From the NCBI RefSeq assembly GCF_943734655.1, contig NC_071355.1, forward strand, positions 219,977,527 to 220,041,526: a stretch of DNA of 64,000 nucleotides, read 5' to 3'. A model generated the notes under the pieces. That model was not told where the DNA came from. It saw nothing but the letters and a program-made list of their open reading frames with translations, and did not search any database. How positions within the stretch are numbered: position 1 is the stretch's first letter; every line of letters begins with the position of its first letter. This DNA comes from Sabethes cyaneus (taxonomy: Eukaryota > Arthropoda > Insecta > Diptera > Culicidae). Both the position numbers and the translations under genes were made by a program. Positions 11,773 through 24,290 of this stretch are shown one piece after another.

Positions 11773-12163
11773 CAGGGATGGCACAATCACTTTGACTCAA
11801 TTCACATTCATTTGACAATACCGTCTCAGTTATGCAGAATTTGAAAAAGTTATATGTGCGACGATTTAAGAACTAGTTATTATCTACAACTTTTCTGTAT
11901 AAAGTATTGCTGTATCTTTTGTATTTACGGTGCTACAAAGCTAGTTCATCTTTAGTGACTAAGTGAACGTTCATTTAGTCACTAATGAGTTACTAGCATT
12001 GTAGCGCCGTAACTACAAAAGATATAGCAAAACTTTATTGAGCAAAATTGTAGATACTAACTAATTCTACAAATGTCCCATATAAAACTTTGTCAAATTT
12101 TGCTTGCCTGAGGCGGTACTGTCAAATAAATATGAATTGAGTCAAAGTGATCGTGCCATCCCT
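11773..12163. mobile_element. hAT-like MITE (391 bp)
   Basis: Left end CAGGGATGGCACAATCACTT and right end AAGTGATCGTGCCATCCCTG form terminal inverted repeats, and inner similarity continues for more than 50 bp. The CAGGGATGGCA tip is typical of the hAT superfamily. Flanking DNA shows TACCCAA on both sides, consistent with an 8 bp target duplication with one mismatch. A partial second copy lies at 16895-17000. No ORF. Confidence 0.7.
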
Positions 12164-12241
12164 GTACCCAACCCAACCATCTGTTCATTGGTTTCTGGTA
12201 TTGGAAGCACACAATATCGTTAAAACTACTCCCTTGTATAG

Positions 12242-12366
12242 TAAAGGCCCAAACACAATGCATACGGATTTTAATACGTTGCGGAAATTCGGTAGAAAAG
12301 CCATGAAAAAACTGTCAAATTTCCGGAACGTATTGAAATCCGTACGCATTGTGTCTGGGCCTTAAT
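12242..12366. mobile_element. ~125 bp hairpin MITE
   Basis: The two arms (TAAAGGCCCAAACACAATG... and ...CATTGTGTCTGGGCCTTA) are reverse complements over about 45-50 bp, including the CATACGGATTTTAATACG block. Too short to encode anything. Likely a deletion derivative of a larger DNA transposon. Confidence 0.6.
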
Positions 12367-12369
12367 AAT

Positions 12370-15260
12370 TAAACTCGAACAATACTGAAATTCAATAAAC
12401 TTTCAGTTAAAGCAGATTTCAATATAGGGAGAATTAACTTTAAGGACTAATAAAATTTATATCATGCAAGAAAATTATGTATGTACACTGGATTGCATTA
12501 CAATAAAACAATACGGCGGTAGTAGTATTTCTGCATTGAAAAGCAGAACCAGGCATAACCAGCTATCCATGTTTTAATGCGTGGAAGCACAACTTATTGC
12601 CAACTGAAGTACTCATTCGAACGTCCCACGTTATAAATATTTCCTTTCGACGAAGGGATATTTTCAAAACATCCATCCTTCTGTAGCCAATCATTGCGGA
12701 AATATCACACTGGCTAAGTATAGCACTTTGCGTCATTCAATGTACGGTGCTGAATAGGATCATTTACAAAGCAGTCTCACAGCTATTAGCACTGTCGGAA
12801 ATGGGTGGTAATTAATTTACCAGTACGTAGTGTGCGCCACTATAGTGGTCAGACTGCACTGCCCTGCACTTGGTGCCACTGCACTGGTCGGTAGTGTGCT
12901 GCATCCGTGGCGGGAATTTACGATCGATCAAACTGGCAACTCACATAAACTAAGTTCCTTTGATTGCTTCCAAACGGTTTCACAGTATTTACGCCGAGTG
13001 ATTGGTAGCTTAGCGGCGTGCAATTTGGGGAAATGTCTGACTTACTGATCGGTACTTGATGATTCCGAACAGGGTGTCACAAGATTCAGGAAGATTTATT
13101 CCGTTGCGCGACTGTGGACAAAAAAATAATACGGGTTACCCTTTTTACATTTCTGGCGCGCTGCACCGGACGAATTTTGGAGCACACCGACACGGGAGAA
13201 GCGTGGGCTGAATGAAACGTGCAATCGTGATCTTCTCACGGCGTCTATGACGGTGGCGCTGCTCGTAAAGATATTATTTGTTTGTAAACTAATTTTCTTT
13301 CTCGAAGCGACCAGCTGTCCATCAGGTGCTGCTGCTACTGGTTGGCATCGGCCGTTGTACTAATCAGCAAATTTGGTTTAGAAAATCGCAAGTGGATATT
13401 TCTGGGAACTGGCTGTTTGATCTTTCGGCGATTTGCATGAGGCATCTCGACTAACGTTGACGGTCGCATCGTTTTAGGAAAAATAAACTTGGAGTGAAAT
13501 GTAAGACGGTATAGATTGGACCGCCGCCAGTTTCTGTAAGAAACCACTCCAATTTCGTGGAAATGTTCTCTCTGACGTGGTTAATCAAACTAACTATGAA
13601 TAGGAATTTTTGGCGGCGAAAGTGGTGGGATGCAGTCTCTCAAATAGTTCGAAATTAACTCTAAATGCGCTATAAATCTGCATTACAGAAATTCTGTAAA
13701 TATAGAGGGGCATGACTGGTCGTTAATTTTAATTTGGTAATTGGCTGAATCGATTCACCGAACGGACCGGCCCTACTTGGTATCGACCAAATATTTTCAA
13801 ATTAATTCGCATTTAGTGTCAATCAGCGCGATTACATTGGTCGCGTGCCACTCATGTTCGACAAGGTTGGCAACTTTGAGAATTGAACCGCACTTGATGA
13901 CGAAAGATGCTCTCGTTTAGTAGATGATTGTTTTTAATGGTTGAAAATGATGGTCATTTATTAGAATTTGGACACTTACTTACTTTAAATAACTTATTCT
14001 ACCACTATTATAAAAAAAAACAAAATGCTACCGCGTTCATGCAGGTTGTGCATACAATAATTAACGATTTTAACCAGTTAATCCAGGGTATTGACCGTGA
14101 AATTAGGTGTAATTTGAAACAAGCGTTACATGTAGCCTTCAGAATTTAACAGTTCACGTGTTTGTTTTAAGCAGAAGTAGTTCGCTTTTACACTTTCGTT
14201 ACAGTTGTTTAAAGCAATTTGTACCCCTGTTGCTGTGCCGGTAATTGTTTTTGTACACATTCAAATCATTTGCGTTTGTTTAACATTGTGAATCCCACAG
14301 CATATGCTGTTGAGTGGAGAAAATGCGGGAACGAACAGCTCAAGGTTTTGGCGAAATGAAAAATGTCTATCGTCGATTTAATTTACGCTAATTAGATTCG
14401 ATGTGAATTAATAAAATGAACGCTCGCGATATGAAATTGTCATGTCTTCTCACTCTGTTTTCAGCTGACAAAGCAATTTTTCTGCTCAACAAGATTCAAT
14501 TTGAAGAGCAAAATTTTTGACTGTAGTGGCGATTTTTTATTTTTTCTCGCTGAATGACATAAGTTGACTTTCATTTATTCCGCCAATTTAAATACAAAAT
14601 CCGTCGAATCGGCATTTGATTGTAGGCGTTGAAAAAGTTGTTAATTAAATTCACAAGGCATATTACATGTAGCTTCTTAGGCCGCCCTGGGACCACAATA
14701 AAATGATTAGCAATTGATTTAAATTGATATTTTGTGTCGATATTTAATTATTTAATTTTATATGTTATGTAAGCTCGAGCCAAAAATGCTGATACCTGAA
14801 ATTTCTTTTGCATTTAGTTGGGCTTTAGCAATAACATTAGTTGCAACTAAATAAGCGATACGATGTCAACTTTTCAGGTTTTGACAACTGCAAAAATGAT
14901 TTTATTTACATTTAAAGCATTATGTTAGTGAAGAGTATAAATCATGAAAAAATTTCTACTGTTCCCGAGCAGGTAAAAATTACTTAAGAATACCTGATCC
15001 AGATATTTATTAGTGAATAACTGCATAACTGAATTTGGTATTGACGAACTTGAAAAATGTTCTACAAACACTTTAACAATAACTGGTTTTGTTATTGCAA
15101 TATTTAAATAATATCAAATGTTTTTGCTACACGAGACACATCAATTGAAGTATTATACCTCAATGAGGCATTTACAAGTCATTCTTTGTAGCTTTCTAGC
15201 TTATTCAGTAATTCATTTGATATAGTACAAAAATGTAAAATAACTTATCATATCATAAAA
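12370..15260. other. No recognisable gene
   Basis: Non-repetitive, AT-rich DNA with only short frames in all six readings. I see no motif, splice-bordered exon or RNA gene that I can defend here. Confidence 0.45.
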
Positions 15261-15264
15261 GTTA

Positions 15265-16330
15265 TCTATACCTATAAAAATGGATTTTTGTCTGTCTGTA
15301 TGTACCTTATAGAATCGAAAACTACTCAATTGATCGACGTGAAAATTTGCATGTAGGAGTTTTTGGGACCGGGAAAGGTTCTTCCTACGGCTAGAGACCC
15401 ATCCCCCCACTAAGAGGTGGGGCTCCCATACAAATGAAACATAAATAACTAGAGAACTAATCAAGCAAATGGAACCTAATTTGGCATGTGGGTGTTTTTG
15501 GAGGCAAGCATTTTTTCTATAGTAAATTGAGACCCCTTCTCTCTTTAGGGGGGAATTATGACCCCTGCCCCCTTTAAGAGGGGGGCTCCCATACAAATGA
15601 AATAAAAGTTTCCGCTTATCTCGAGAACTAATCAAGCAATTTGGAGGCAAATTTTTTTTTCATGAATGTTTAGGAGGGGGGGGGGGCTCCCATACAAATG
15701 AAATACAAATTTCTTCATAACTTGAGAACTAATCAAGCAGTAGTGGCCTGCAATCGGGGCCTGCCACAAAAGATGATCATTTAACCCAATGCCCTTCTGG
15801 CATACAAAAAAAATCAAGCAAATGGAACCAAATTTGGCATGCGGTGGATTTAGGAGGCAAACATTTTTTCCTGAGATGACTTTGAATTATGACCCCTCCC
15901 CATTTTAAGAGGAGGTCCTCCCATACAAATGAAATACAAGTTTTCTCATAACTCGAGAACTAATCAAGCAAGGGGAACCAAATTTGGCATGTGGGGGTTT
16001 TACGAGGCAAGAATTTTTTTTTTGAGTTAGGAGTAGGTTTATGAGTTAGTCTCCAGTTTAGGAGGGGGGGGGCTCCTATACAAATGAAACACAAATTTCC
16101 TCATAACTTGAAAACTAATCAAGCAAATAGACGCGAATGACTATTAGGGTTAAAGCGCCTATAAACTAAAAAAAATCAAGCAAATGGACCATCTAGCAAA
16201 TGAATCATCTAAGGTTGAGCTCCTCAGAAACTTGCAAAACTCAAAATTGTGACAAAGATCATCCGAGATTCACGATTTATGTACAACAAAGGTTAATTTG
16301 TGGCAATACGAAGTTTGTCAGGCCAGCTAG
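15265..16330 (+). mobile_element. Helitron-like element with internal minisatellite
   Basis: The 5' tip is TCTATACCTATAAAAATGG followed by TCTGTCTGTATG. The 3' tip is GTTTGTCAGGCCAGCTAG, and the insertion is flanked by A on the left and T on the right. TC...CTAG ends and A/T insertion fit Helitrons, though I see only a weak 3' hairpin (ACAAA/TTTGT). The interior holds about five imperfect 100-160 bp units around CCCATACAAATGAAA and CGAGAACTAATCAAGCA, alternating with G-rich runs. No Rep/helicase is present, so it is non-autonomous. Minus-strand frames over the units are repeat artefacts. Confidence 0.5.
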
Positions 16331-16894
16331 TTCTTCATAAAAATGCGATAACTACTGAACTAATGAATAAATTTTACTGGTCAAAAGTTCTTTAAATTAT
16401 TACTAAAGAAAACTGTTTTAATATGAAACAACCCCCTTCCCCCCTCTGAGCCAGGGCGGTCCCAAGAATTGCAACTTTTACTAACATTTTTATGGTTAAG
16501 TTAATGATAAGTTCACCGCTTTGAGGATGCGTGATATGGGTAACTCAAGGTGGCTTTTTCCAGCCAGCATTTCATTTAGACCAATGAGTCGGTTGAAATT
16601 ATTCATTAAATGTCAAATATCAAATATCTCATTTTTTATAAATCATAACTTTTGTACCAAATCATAAGTTTTCTGTATGATTTTGGTACCAAACAAAAGT
16701 CACTTTGACGAGCTTTTTTAGGAAAAAATATGGGGCTTAAAGTGTTCAGTGATCTCAAAAACTATAAAAAATTTTTATTTTCATGCTGTATAGCCTAAAA
16801 AGATCCCCATTTTTATATTTCTATATAAGGTACCTCGGGCAGGCTTGTGCTGCACTCAGTGAACTTATTTTTTTTTTTTAACTGTAACACCTCA

Positions 16895-17000
16895 GCCAAG
16901 CAAAATTCGAAAATATTGTATATGGGGCATTTATAGAGTAAATTATTATCCATAAGATTGCTGAACTAAGTATTGCTCTATCTTTAGTATTTACGGCGTA
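16895..17000 (-). mobile_element. Partial copy of the hAT-like MITE
   Basis: AGCCAAGCAAAATTCGA, the ATATGGG-CATTTATAGA block and GTATTTACGGCG match, in inverted orientation, the right half of the MITE at 11773-12163. Both terminal ends are missing. Confidence 0.5.
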
Positions 17001-17039
17001 CTCCCAGTTTACACTGACTGGTGCACCAAAGGTGCGCTT

Positions 17040-17345
17040 CCGGTTGACCATAACGTAGATATAGACCATATCTACCATATATATCTACCACAGACCGTAG
17101 ACCATAACCATATAGAGTTTCGCAGAATACCATTGCGCGAAAAACCTTACGCGGGATGTACCATTTCACGGAAAATCTTTTCGTAGAAAGTACCATTTCG
17201 CAGGGGTGACCCAACTGAAGGAAAGTAATAGAGGTCAGTAGATCTAGGAAAATAAATAAACCTAGATAGAGGTGATCTCTACAGGGGGCTGCCCCCCGCA
17301 GTGACCGGCGCATCCGACGGCAGGTCGCCGGCAACACTCGCGGCC
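17040..17345. repeat. Degenerate repeat with TACCATTTCGC motifs
   Basis: Several short units contain GTACCATTTCRC or its variants, plus overlapping CCATATA/TAGACCATA runs, then a GC-rich block near 17280-17345. It lies between the two Helitron-like copies. Origin unknown. Confidence 0.35.
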
Positions 17346-17409
17346 TGTGGACGTCTCGCGCTGAATTATCTAATGTTACTATTGATAGTTTTTGGTGGTC
17401 TTGTTATTG

Positions 17410-18240
17410 ATTAATGTTTTATGAAAGAGTCCAAAATTTCTCGAGTTCGATTAGTTTTTGAGTTACGCAAAAATTTCTGTTTTATTTGTATGATAGTCTT
17501 TATCCCCCTACCACAGGGGTGAGGGGTCTCAAACCATCATTAAAAAAATTCCTGCCTCCAAAACCCCCGATACGCCAAATTTGGTTCCATTTGCTTGATT
17601 ACTTCTCGAGTTATGAGGAAATTTGTATTTCATTTGTATGGGAGCCCCCCCTCCTAAAGTAGGCAGAGGTTTCAATTCACCATAGAAAAAATTCTTGTCT
17701 CCAAAAACACCCACATGTCTAATTTGGTTCCATTTGCTTGATTAGTTCTCGAGTTATGAGGAAATTTGTATTTCATTTGTATGGGAGCCCCCCCTCCTAA
17801 AAAGGTAAGGGGTCTCAATCCATCATAGAAAAAATTCATGCCGCCAAAAACACCCACATGCCAAATATGGTTCTATTTGATTAATTAGTTTTCGAGTTAT
17901 TAGGAAATTTGTATTTCATTTGTATAGGAGCCCCCCCCTCCTAAAGTGGGGTGGGGTCTCAATTCACCATAGAAAAAATTCTTGTCTCCAAAAACACCCA
18001 CATGTAAAATTTTGTTCCATTTGCTTGATTAGTTCTCGAGTTATGCAGAAATTTGTGTTTCATTTGTGTGGGAGTCTCCCCTCTTAGTGGGGGGAGGGGT
18101 CTTTAACCATCATAAGAACCTTCCCTGGCCCCAAAAACCCTCATATGCAAATTTTCACGCCGATCGGTTCAGTAGTTTTCGATTCTAAAAGGAACATAGG
18201 GACAGACAGACAGACAGAAATCCATTTTTATAGGTATAGA
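17410..18240 (-). mobile_element. Second Helitron-like copy, inverted
   Basis: Read on the minus strand it starts at 18240 with TCTATACCTATAAAAATGG and a TCTGTCTGTCTGTC run, like the copy at 15265. Inside are four ~145 bp units carrying GGTTCCATTTGCTTGAT, TTCTCGAGTTATGAGG and TTTCATTTGTATGGGAGCC as read on the + strand. No CTAG 3' end was found, so the copy is 3' truncated. The two elements face each other tail to tail. The repetitive reading frames here are not genes. Confidence 0.5.
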
Positions 18241-18404
18241 TAAAGTCGCCCGTTGTGATCTGATTTTGTTACGCTATTTTTGAACTAACCATTCGTACAA
18301 ATATTGACTTTGATTGCTTCTGGCAATGCTTTAACAATGCTGTATATTAACTTACACAATTTTCTGTTATTTTATGCTTTTTAATCCAATTTGAATAAAG
18401 GTCC

Positions 18405-18661
18405 CACTTGCCCCGATAAATGAGGCAAGCCACACAGGCTTGGTTGGCTTCGCAACCTCTTCGGTCGATTTGAATCTTCTCGACTCCTTTGGGAGCACCA
18501 TAGGATTGACTGTGGATACTTTTAAACAACGTTTGGAAAAGATTTGGAATGAAATGTCCCAGGATATCGTGCGTGCCTGCTCTAACGCTTTTCAACAACG
18601 AGACTGGTTATTAAAGCAAAGGGAAAACGATATGTATTGGACCAATTTAAGACAAATGTTA
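18405..18661 (+). mobile_element. Tc1/mariner transposase C-terminal fragment
   Basis: An open frame of about 75 codons ending in TAG contains SSVDLNLLDSF, a decayed form of the S-P-D-L-N-P-L-D block that holds the third catalytic acid of Tc1/mariner-type transposases. It then reads TFKQRLEKIWNEMSQDIVRA, matching the amphipathic C-terminal helix of the family. The upstream catalytic part is missing and the essential P-D is altered. A 323 bp inverted-repeat element begins immediately after its stop. Confidence 0.6.
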
Positions 18662-18666
18662 TAGAT

Positions 18667-18989
18667 GTACACTGAAGTCGCTTCTCTGTCGAGGTTTGTT
18701 TTTTACGCGACTATTTTGTGCGAATTTCGAAATTGACGCGGTTTTTCCGCGAATATCGGTGTTAACGCGTTTTTTCTGGCGCGAATTTTGGGATTTACGC
18801 GGATATTTCTGAATGGTTTTCGGCATTTAAGTGGCTGTGCTCTATGAGTCTATATTCATTCGGAGTTTTAGAATTCAAGAGTTCATAGGATTTTTCTTAC
18901 GCGAATTTTGGAATTTACGCGTTTTTTTCATGCGAATTTCGGAATTTATGCGGAACGTATCCTTCGTGTAAAAAGCGACTTGAGTGTAC
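18667..18989. mobile_element. 323 bp inverted-repeat element with internal 20-30 bp units
   Basis: The ends GTACACTGAAGTCGCTT and AAGCGACTTGAGTGTAC are inverted repeats with one mismatch. The interior carries five variants of GCGAATTTCGGAATTTACGC, clustered toward both ends. There is no ORF. Probably a non-autonomous DNA transposon. Confidence 0.6.
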
Positions 18990-19084
18990 TTTACACGAAA
19001 AAACGCTCAAAATTAAAATTTGTGCAAGCGTGTTATTTTTGTGAACATATACTTTACTGATAGTTGTTACCACTCAGCCTATAT

Positions 19085-19245
19085 ACGTAAAAAGGAAGAA
19101 TAGATTTGGGTTTCACGATTAAACTTAACGTAAAAACGTTGGTTGTTTGACAAAATCTTGTTGTTTTTTGTTCAATTTCCTTCACGTTCAGTTGCCCAAC
19201 ATTGAAAGGACAACAATCTATAAAATATTTGTAATGGGTTTATAT
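19085..19245 (+). repeat. Partial copy of dispersed repeat (see 10060)
   Basis: GAATAGATTTGGGTTTCACG, TTAAACTTAACGTAAAAACG and the AACATTGAAAGGACAACAA to ATATTTGTAATGG stretch align with 10370-10540 in the same orientation. Confidence 0.5.
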
Positions 19246-19249
19246 TTCT

Positions 19250-22200
19250 GTAATTGCGATGGCCTGATGGTAGTATGGTACGCCCCTTATGCGTTTCCAT
19301 CAATTGATGCACGATGGGACCGCTTGGTATTTTATGGATTTTGAATCCAACCTACAAATTGTAAGTTTTAACCATTCAAAGAAACGAAATTTGTAGTGTA
19401 GTTTTTCACTGAATCAATAAAAATTCGTTAAAAAACGAATTCAACCAAGGTCTTTGTTATGGATACTTTAATTCTATCAAAATATCAACTTATTGTTAAC
19501 TGACTTAACTTTTTTCGACGTAGAACTAGAAGTCGCCAATTACGGTTATCTTAAGTGGTAAGAAAATATGCAGTTCCAAAACCCACAAATATCAAATTTT
19601 ATCTTTATTAGCTTTCAACAAGCTGTTTAATGAGGATATGATTGATCACAAAGCTTCTCTCATAAATCGCACCAACAGCAACTAACCAAAGCACGCCCAA
19701 TCATCGTATAATGGCCATCAATCAAGACAAGTGTCCACAAATCAATTAAACTTAAGCAGCCGGTCGGACAGAAAACCGAAACCGTCCGGTTGACTTGCTC
19801 TCAGTTCTCGGTTAATTATTTGAACGAATCGAGATTCCGCAATCGCTGGAAAGTATGATATAACTGACCGAGCGGCACCGACCGGAGATGGCAATCCTAC
19901 TCAGCTTAATTAATTTAATATTCCTCGTGCTGTATGGCATCCGACATCATGGCGGAACGATACCAGCTCGGTTGCCGTTTGCTTCCATTTGTGATTTGAC
20001 CTCGGGAAAGCCTTTCGGTGTAATCTGTATCACTCCAAACGGAGCATATTGCCGTATAGATGGACAAGCGTTTGCGTTGCTCACCTCAGCCAACTCCCGT
20101 TGCGTCGGCGTCTCTGTGTAGCACGAATGCTAGAGATATGAAAAAAAAAAAAAAATTACAAAAACGGCAGCAGGAGCAGTAGCATCTACTACCACCGCGA
20201 AAACACATAAGTAATACAGATCGTTCCGTTGGTTGCTTTCTTCGGCAAGCCGCGTTTGATGAGATTGATGAATGGTGTACGGGGAGCGAGATCAATTAAA
20301 GAGTAAAGGCCTTCCATAAAAGGCGCCCCCGGCTTCGAAGAGCGCGCAATGCTCGGGTGCAGGTTTTACGACTTGAAATCCCATTTTCAGAGTTAACAGT
20401 TCGTGTGCACTTCAATTAGCCGAAATGGTTCCGTTCATGATCGAACCGACCGACACGGCACGGCGGGGTCGTCAATCAACTGAGTGATTGACCACCGTCT
20501 GATTCTGTTTATTAGCAGCGCGATCGCATACGGGGCGGGCGCAGGAGGAGGAGTAGGAGAAGGAGGAGGTGTAGCAAATTTATTTGTTTTCTATCGCAAT
20601 GTCGGTAAAAGATCGGCAAATGTAAACAAAAATAATTCATTAAAACTGAATGCTGCTTCAGGCTGTTTGTTTCAGCACGATTAATTTAATAAGCTTATTA
20701 TGGAGCGACTCACTACCAAGAATTTATAATGCCATTCCTATAAACATAGAACAGTTTACGAATTCCGTTCCTTTTTATGCATTATTTTGAATTTTCATTC
20801 TAGAACCCGATGGGTGAGGAAAAACTCCTATAATTACGGCGCATGGTTTCGTGTGCATCATGAGTCAATTGGTTGGTGCTTTTACCGACTGGGTGACTAA
20901 AGTAGAACAGTTTCAAAACCTTGACCTATTCTAGGAATGGAAATACAAATGCACCATCTGTTCGTGAAATATGCCAACTTTGTGGTTTAGTGAAATGGAA
21001 TGATCCATAGTGAAAGATAATTGAAAAGAATCTAATCCTTTAATGAAATGATGAAAACTACTAATAAATTGTGAATTGTATCCTTGTTTATGTTTATGAA
21101 AGGTAATCACATAAATATTCTACTGTGAGCCACAAACAAAATGCTGTGAAAACAAAGCCAAACACATTGTGTATTCGGTAATCATTACACAAAGAACTTA
21201 ATCCGAAGCTAATCAGTGCTTTAATTTATGCCTTTTATGTTACCCATTTGTTCTAACAAAATGGAGCACCCATGTTTCGGGAAACATTCCGGAACTGTAT
21301 GTTGAAGTTAATAATGCCACATGTTGGTTGCGGTTGTTGTGCACAGCTCAGCTCTTTCACCAAATACCAGATCGTTCGTCATACTTTCACAGAAAGCCAA
21401 CAACGGATACTCTTATTTGGAATGTGATTTGAATAATAAAGAAGGTTCCGATGGGCAGGGTATGATATATATGTATACTTCACTCTCGGCTATTCTAATC
21501 TACGAGCTACGACAGAGCTGCTGTTTTGGGCTTGGGTGTGATGTGCAAATATTTCCAAGTGTTGTTTTGTTCGAAGAAATGTCGAAATATATCCTGTAAA
21601 ATGCCAGGAACAACACATTGCTTGCAAACCGTGTAGACCAGAGACGCGTTTAATATTCATAAACTCACCGGACCAGATGGCTAACAGCTGATCTGCACCC
21701 TACATCTACACAAACGCTAGGAAAACCAGGGCTTTGTTGATTGTATTGGGCAGAAGACTCTAACGCTTCATTCTTCTCCGCTATTGCACTGCATGACCAA
21801 AGTGTCGGTTAGCTTTCGGCCATATTTTTACGAGAGAGAGAGAAAAATGGGTTGTTTAAATTCATGCATTGGGAACCAGATGAATGTGGGAATAGAAACA
21901 TCAGAAATGAATTTGTATGATATGGTATAATAAATCCTATGCATTTTTATTTCCTTGTTTGGCCTATTTTGATTGCATAACGCTTCGAGAAGTTACAGCG
22001 TTCTGTTTTTCAAATTTTGACATTAGTTTAAACAGACTCCAAGCCGAGTATAGAATAAAGAAAAAATTACATACATGATTATACACTTTGAAACCGAACA
22101 TACTTGGGAGACCAGTACTCTAGAGATCAACTTTGGTAGGATGCCAGTCTCACTGAAAGCTGACAATAAGTGCTTGTGGTTGGCAAAATATTACCTTTCA

Positions 22201-23040
22201 TAAAGATTCTGAACACCTCATTCACAAAACAAACCTAGGGTAAAATTTCTCCCTCGTACCATCAGCTTCTCTAGGTGTTTACGCTTTTCTGGCTGCAATG
22301 AAGCCTTCCAAGATGCAAACTGTTCGTAGCTTGGAGGCAGTAAAAACTGCATCAATTTTAGTCAAACCCACACATCCTTACACTATACACATTTCCTGTG
22401 TGTTTTCTGATACATTTACATGTGTGTACTTGCTTATTAAAACCATTCGGAGTTATGCAATTCGGTGAAAAAGTTGCTCCTTTATCTTGGTATATTTCAG
22501 TCTACCCTCAGAACGGTAAGACACCGCAAGCTTTGGAATGGGATCACACTAATAATGTAAGGAAGATTTTCTCGCTGGGGCGAAATAACGACGAGACGAG
22601 TTGCTGCGAAGAAAAGTCTTTTCAAGGCAACCGCATCCAAAATGTGTAACTTATGGCACTTATCCAATTTGGTGGTTCTATTCTACAGACACAGGCCCAA
22701 TTGGCATATGGCATCCTCAGTGCAGCGGATGTAACTTTGCCTCGTGTGGCTGAAATCTGGCTGTTTAGTTGCAGGTAGCTAGGAATTGAGGATGTCGGTC
22801 TTGTTGTAAAGATAAATAAATATGTACTTTGATGGGGCGAAATGTTGACGCAGGATTACTTGTTATGGGAGAGAAGGGTATCACTGCAAAAAACAGGAAA
22901 ACACACTGAAACTACAAGTGTCACGAAAATTGGCTATGGATTTTTCCATTTGAACTCTTCCAGTTCATGCACGTTAATAGTCACTGGCCGTGGAAGGCAC
23001 ACATTGTTTTTTCTGGACCGTCTTTCTGCCATATATTTGG
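19250..23040. other. No gene that can be supported
   Basis: Largely single-copy DNA. One ATG-started frame at 19888-20121 (77 codons) has a hydrophobic N-terminus (AILLSLINLIFLVLYGI) but no family resemblance. A GGAGGAGGAG-rich patch lies near 20540-20570 and a GAGAGAGAGAGA run near 21832-21843. I see no exon with convincing similarity. Confidence 0.4.
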
Positions 23041-23054
23041 TTATCTTCCTAGTC

Positions 23055-23505
23055 TAGTCTAACCCCTTGCCGCAACCCCCTGCGCGATTGGACAGGAATC
23101 GAGACTGTCCCAAAAACACGCACGCAGCACAACACTCGCTCCAAGGTAGCTTTGGTCAGCCACGTCAGTTTGTCCGGATAAACAGTTTCGTGCATTAATT
23201 GCCATTGCTGTTCGCGTTCAACTGTATCGTATGCTGCTTTGAAATCCATGAAAATATAATGCGCAGGCACGTTGTACTCCCGACATTTCTGGAGAGTTTT
23301 TCGGAGAGTGAAAATTTGACGCATAGTAGCATGGGCCCATCGGACCGCTTGATGGTGTCCTACGAATTCACTTGCTATTGGGTATACACGACGTAACAAA
23401 ATCTGGAAGAGCACCTGGTAGGCGGCGTTGACCAGCGTAATGTCGCGAAAATTACAGCAATCCAGCCGATAACCCTTTTTGTAGAGGAGACAAATCACAC
23501 TTTTT
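23055..23505 (-). mobile_element. Non-LTR reverse transcriptase fragment, 149 codons
   Basis: The longest intact LINE frame in the window. It reads ICLLYKKGYRLDCCNFRDIT, then an NAAYQVLFQILLRR segment, the A-motif block FMDFKAAYDTV with its catalytic aspartate, and SRRGLRQGVRLD at the B-motif position (family form RRGLRQGDGLS). The YADD/FADD box and the C-terminal half are absent, and the frame ends soon after the B motif. It is a 5' and 3' truncated fossil. The neighbour at 23600-24290 is a different LINE lineage on the same strand. Confidence 0.75.
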
Positions 23506-23599
23506 TGGGGAGTGAGGGATGAAGAGGAAATAAATCCTTGACATGTTGGCCTAGACAGAAAATTAACTAGTTTAATAGTAACCCGATGACCAAAACGCC

Positions 23600-24290
23600 A
23601 TCACTAAAACCAGAATTAGTAACGTTGGTCAAAAAGGTCACCCTCAAAATAATCTGCAAAAGCAAAAAGCGTGTGAGATTTCGTGTTGACAGTTCCATTG
23701 TTCTCCACGTTTGCTCTTTGTATAGAACCTTCCAAGGCAATATTGAAGAGTAGGCTATAGAGTACCTACCTTTGCTTCAGCTCATCCAGCGTCGCGAAAG
23801 CGGCTGAGACCTCACTCACTATTTTGACGCATGACTTTGACCCATCCAGTGTCGCACGAACCAGCTTGACTAACTTCGTCGGAACCCCATTTCCTACATT
23901 ATCTGCCATAACTCATTTCATTTGACTGAATCGTACGCCGCCTTAAAGTCCACAAGCCGATGATGAATCAGTGATACTCCCAGAACTTGTCTAGTAACTG
24001 ATCCAGGGTAAACGTCTGATTCGCCGTGGAGCGACCCTCACGAAAACCAGCAAGCTACTCGACGACGAAGAATTATAACTGTGTCAGTTAACAGAATAGA
24101 ATACGGGATAGTACTTTATGGGCAGAATTTACTTTGATAGTTTTTACAATCCTCCAGCATTTGTATTTCCGCTCAGGTTCTGAATGATCCGGTGGATTAC
24201 TTTGTTGAGCCGCTGACTTTCCACTTTTAGAAGTTTATTCAGGATTCCGTCCTTCCCAGCAGCTTTGTCGGTTTTTAGTTCATGAGTAAC
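23600..24290 (-). mobile_element. Degenerate LINE reverse transcriptase, several frames
   Basis: Minus-strand readings give a TDKAAGKDGI motif near 24250, FREGRSTANQTFTLDQLLDK near 24000-24050, a VDFKAAYDSVK A-motif near 23950, an LDGSKSCVKIVSE-like piece near 23850, and an LFNIALEGSIQRA to HTLFAFADY stretch near 23650-23750 where the catalytic box should be (the family has FADD). Frameshifts and stops separate the pieces. It is the same lineage as the copies at 4785 and 59680. Confidence 0.65.

Noticed and set aside
15213..17857. Several minus-strand frames with repeated MGVFGxxNFFY-type peptides
   Set aside because: They are translations of the ~145 bp minisatellite inside the Helitron-like elements.
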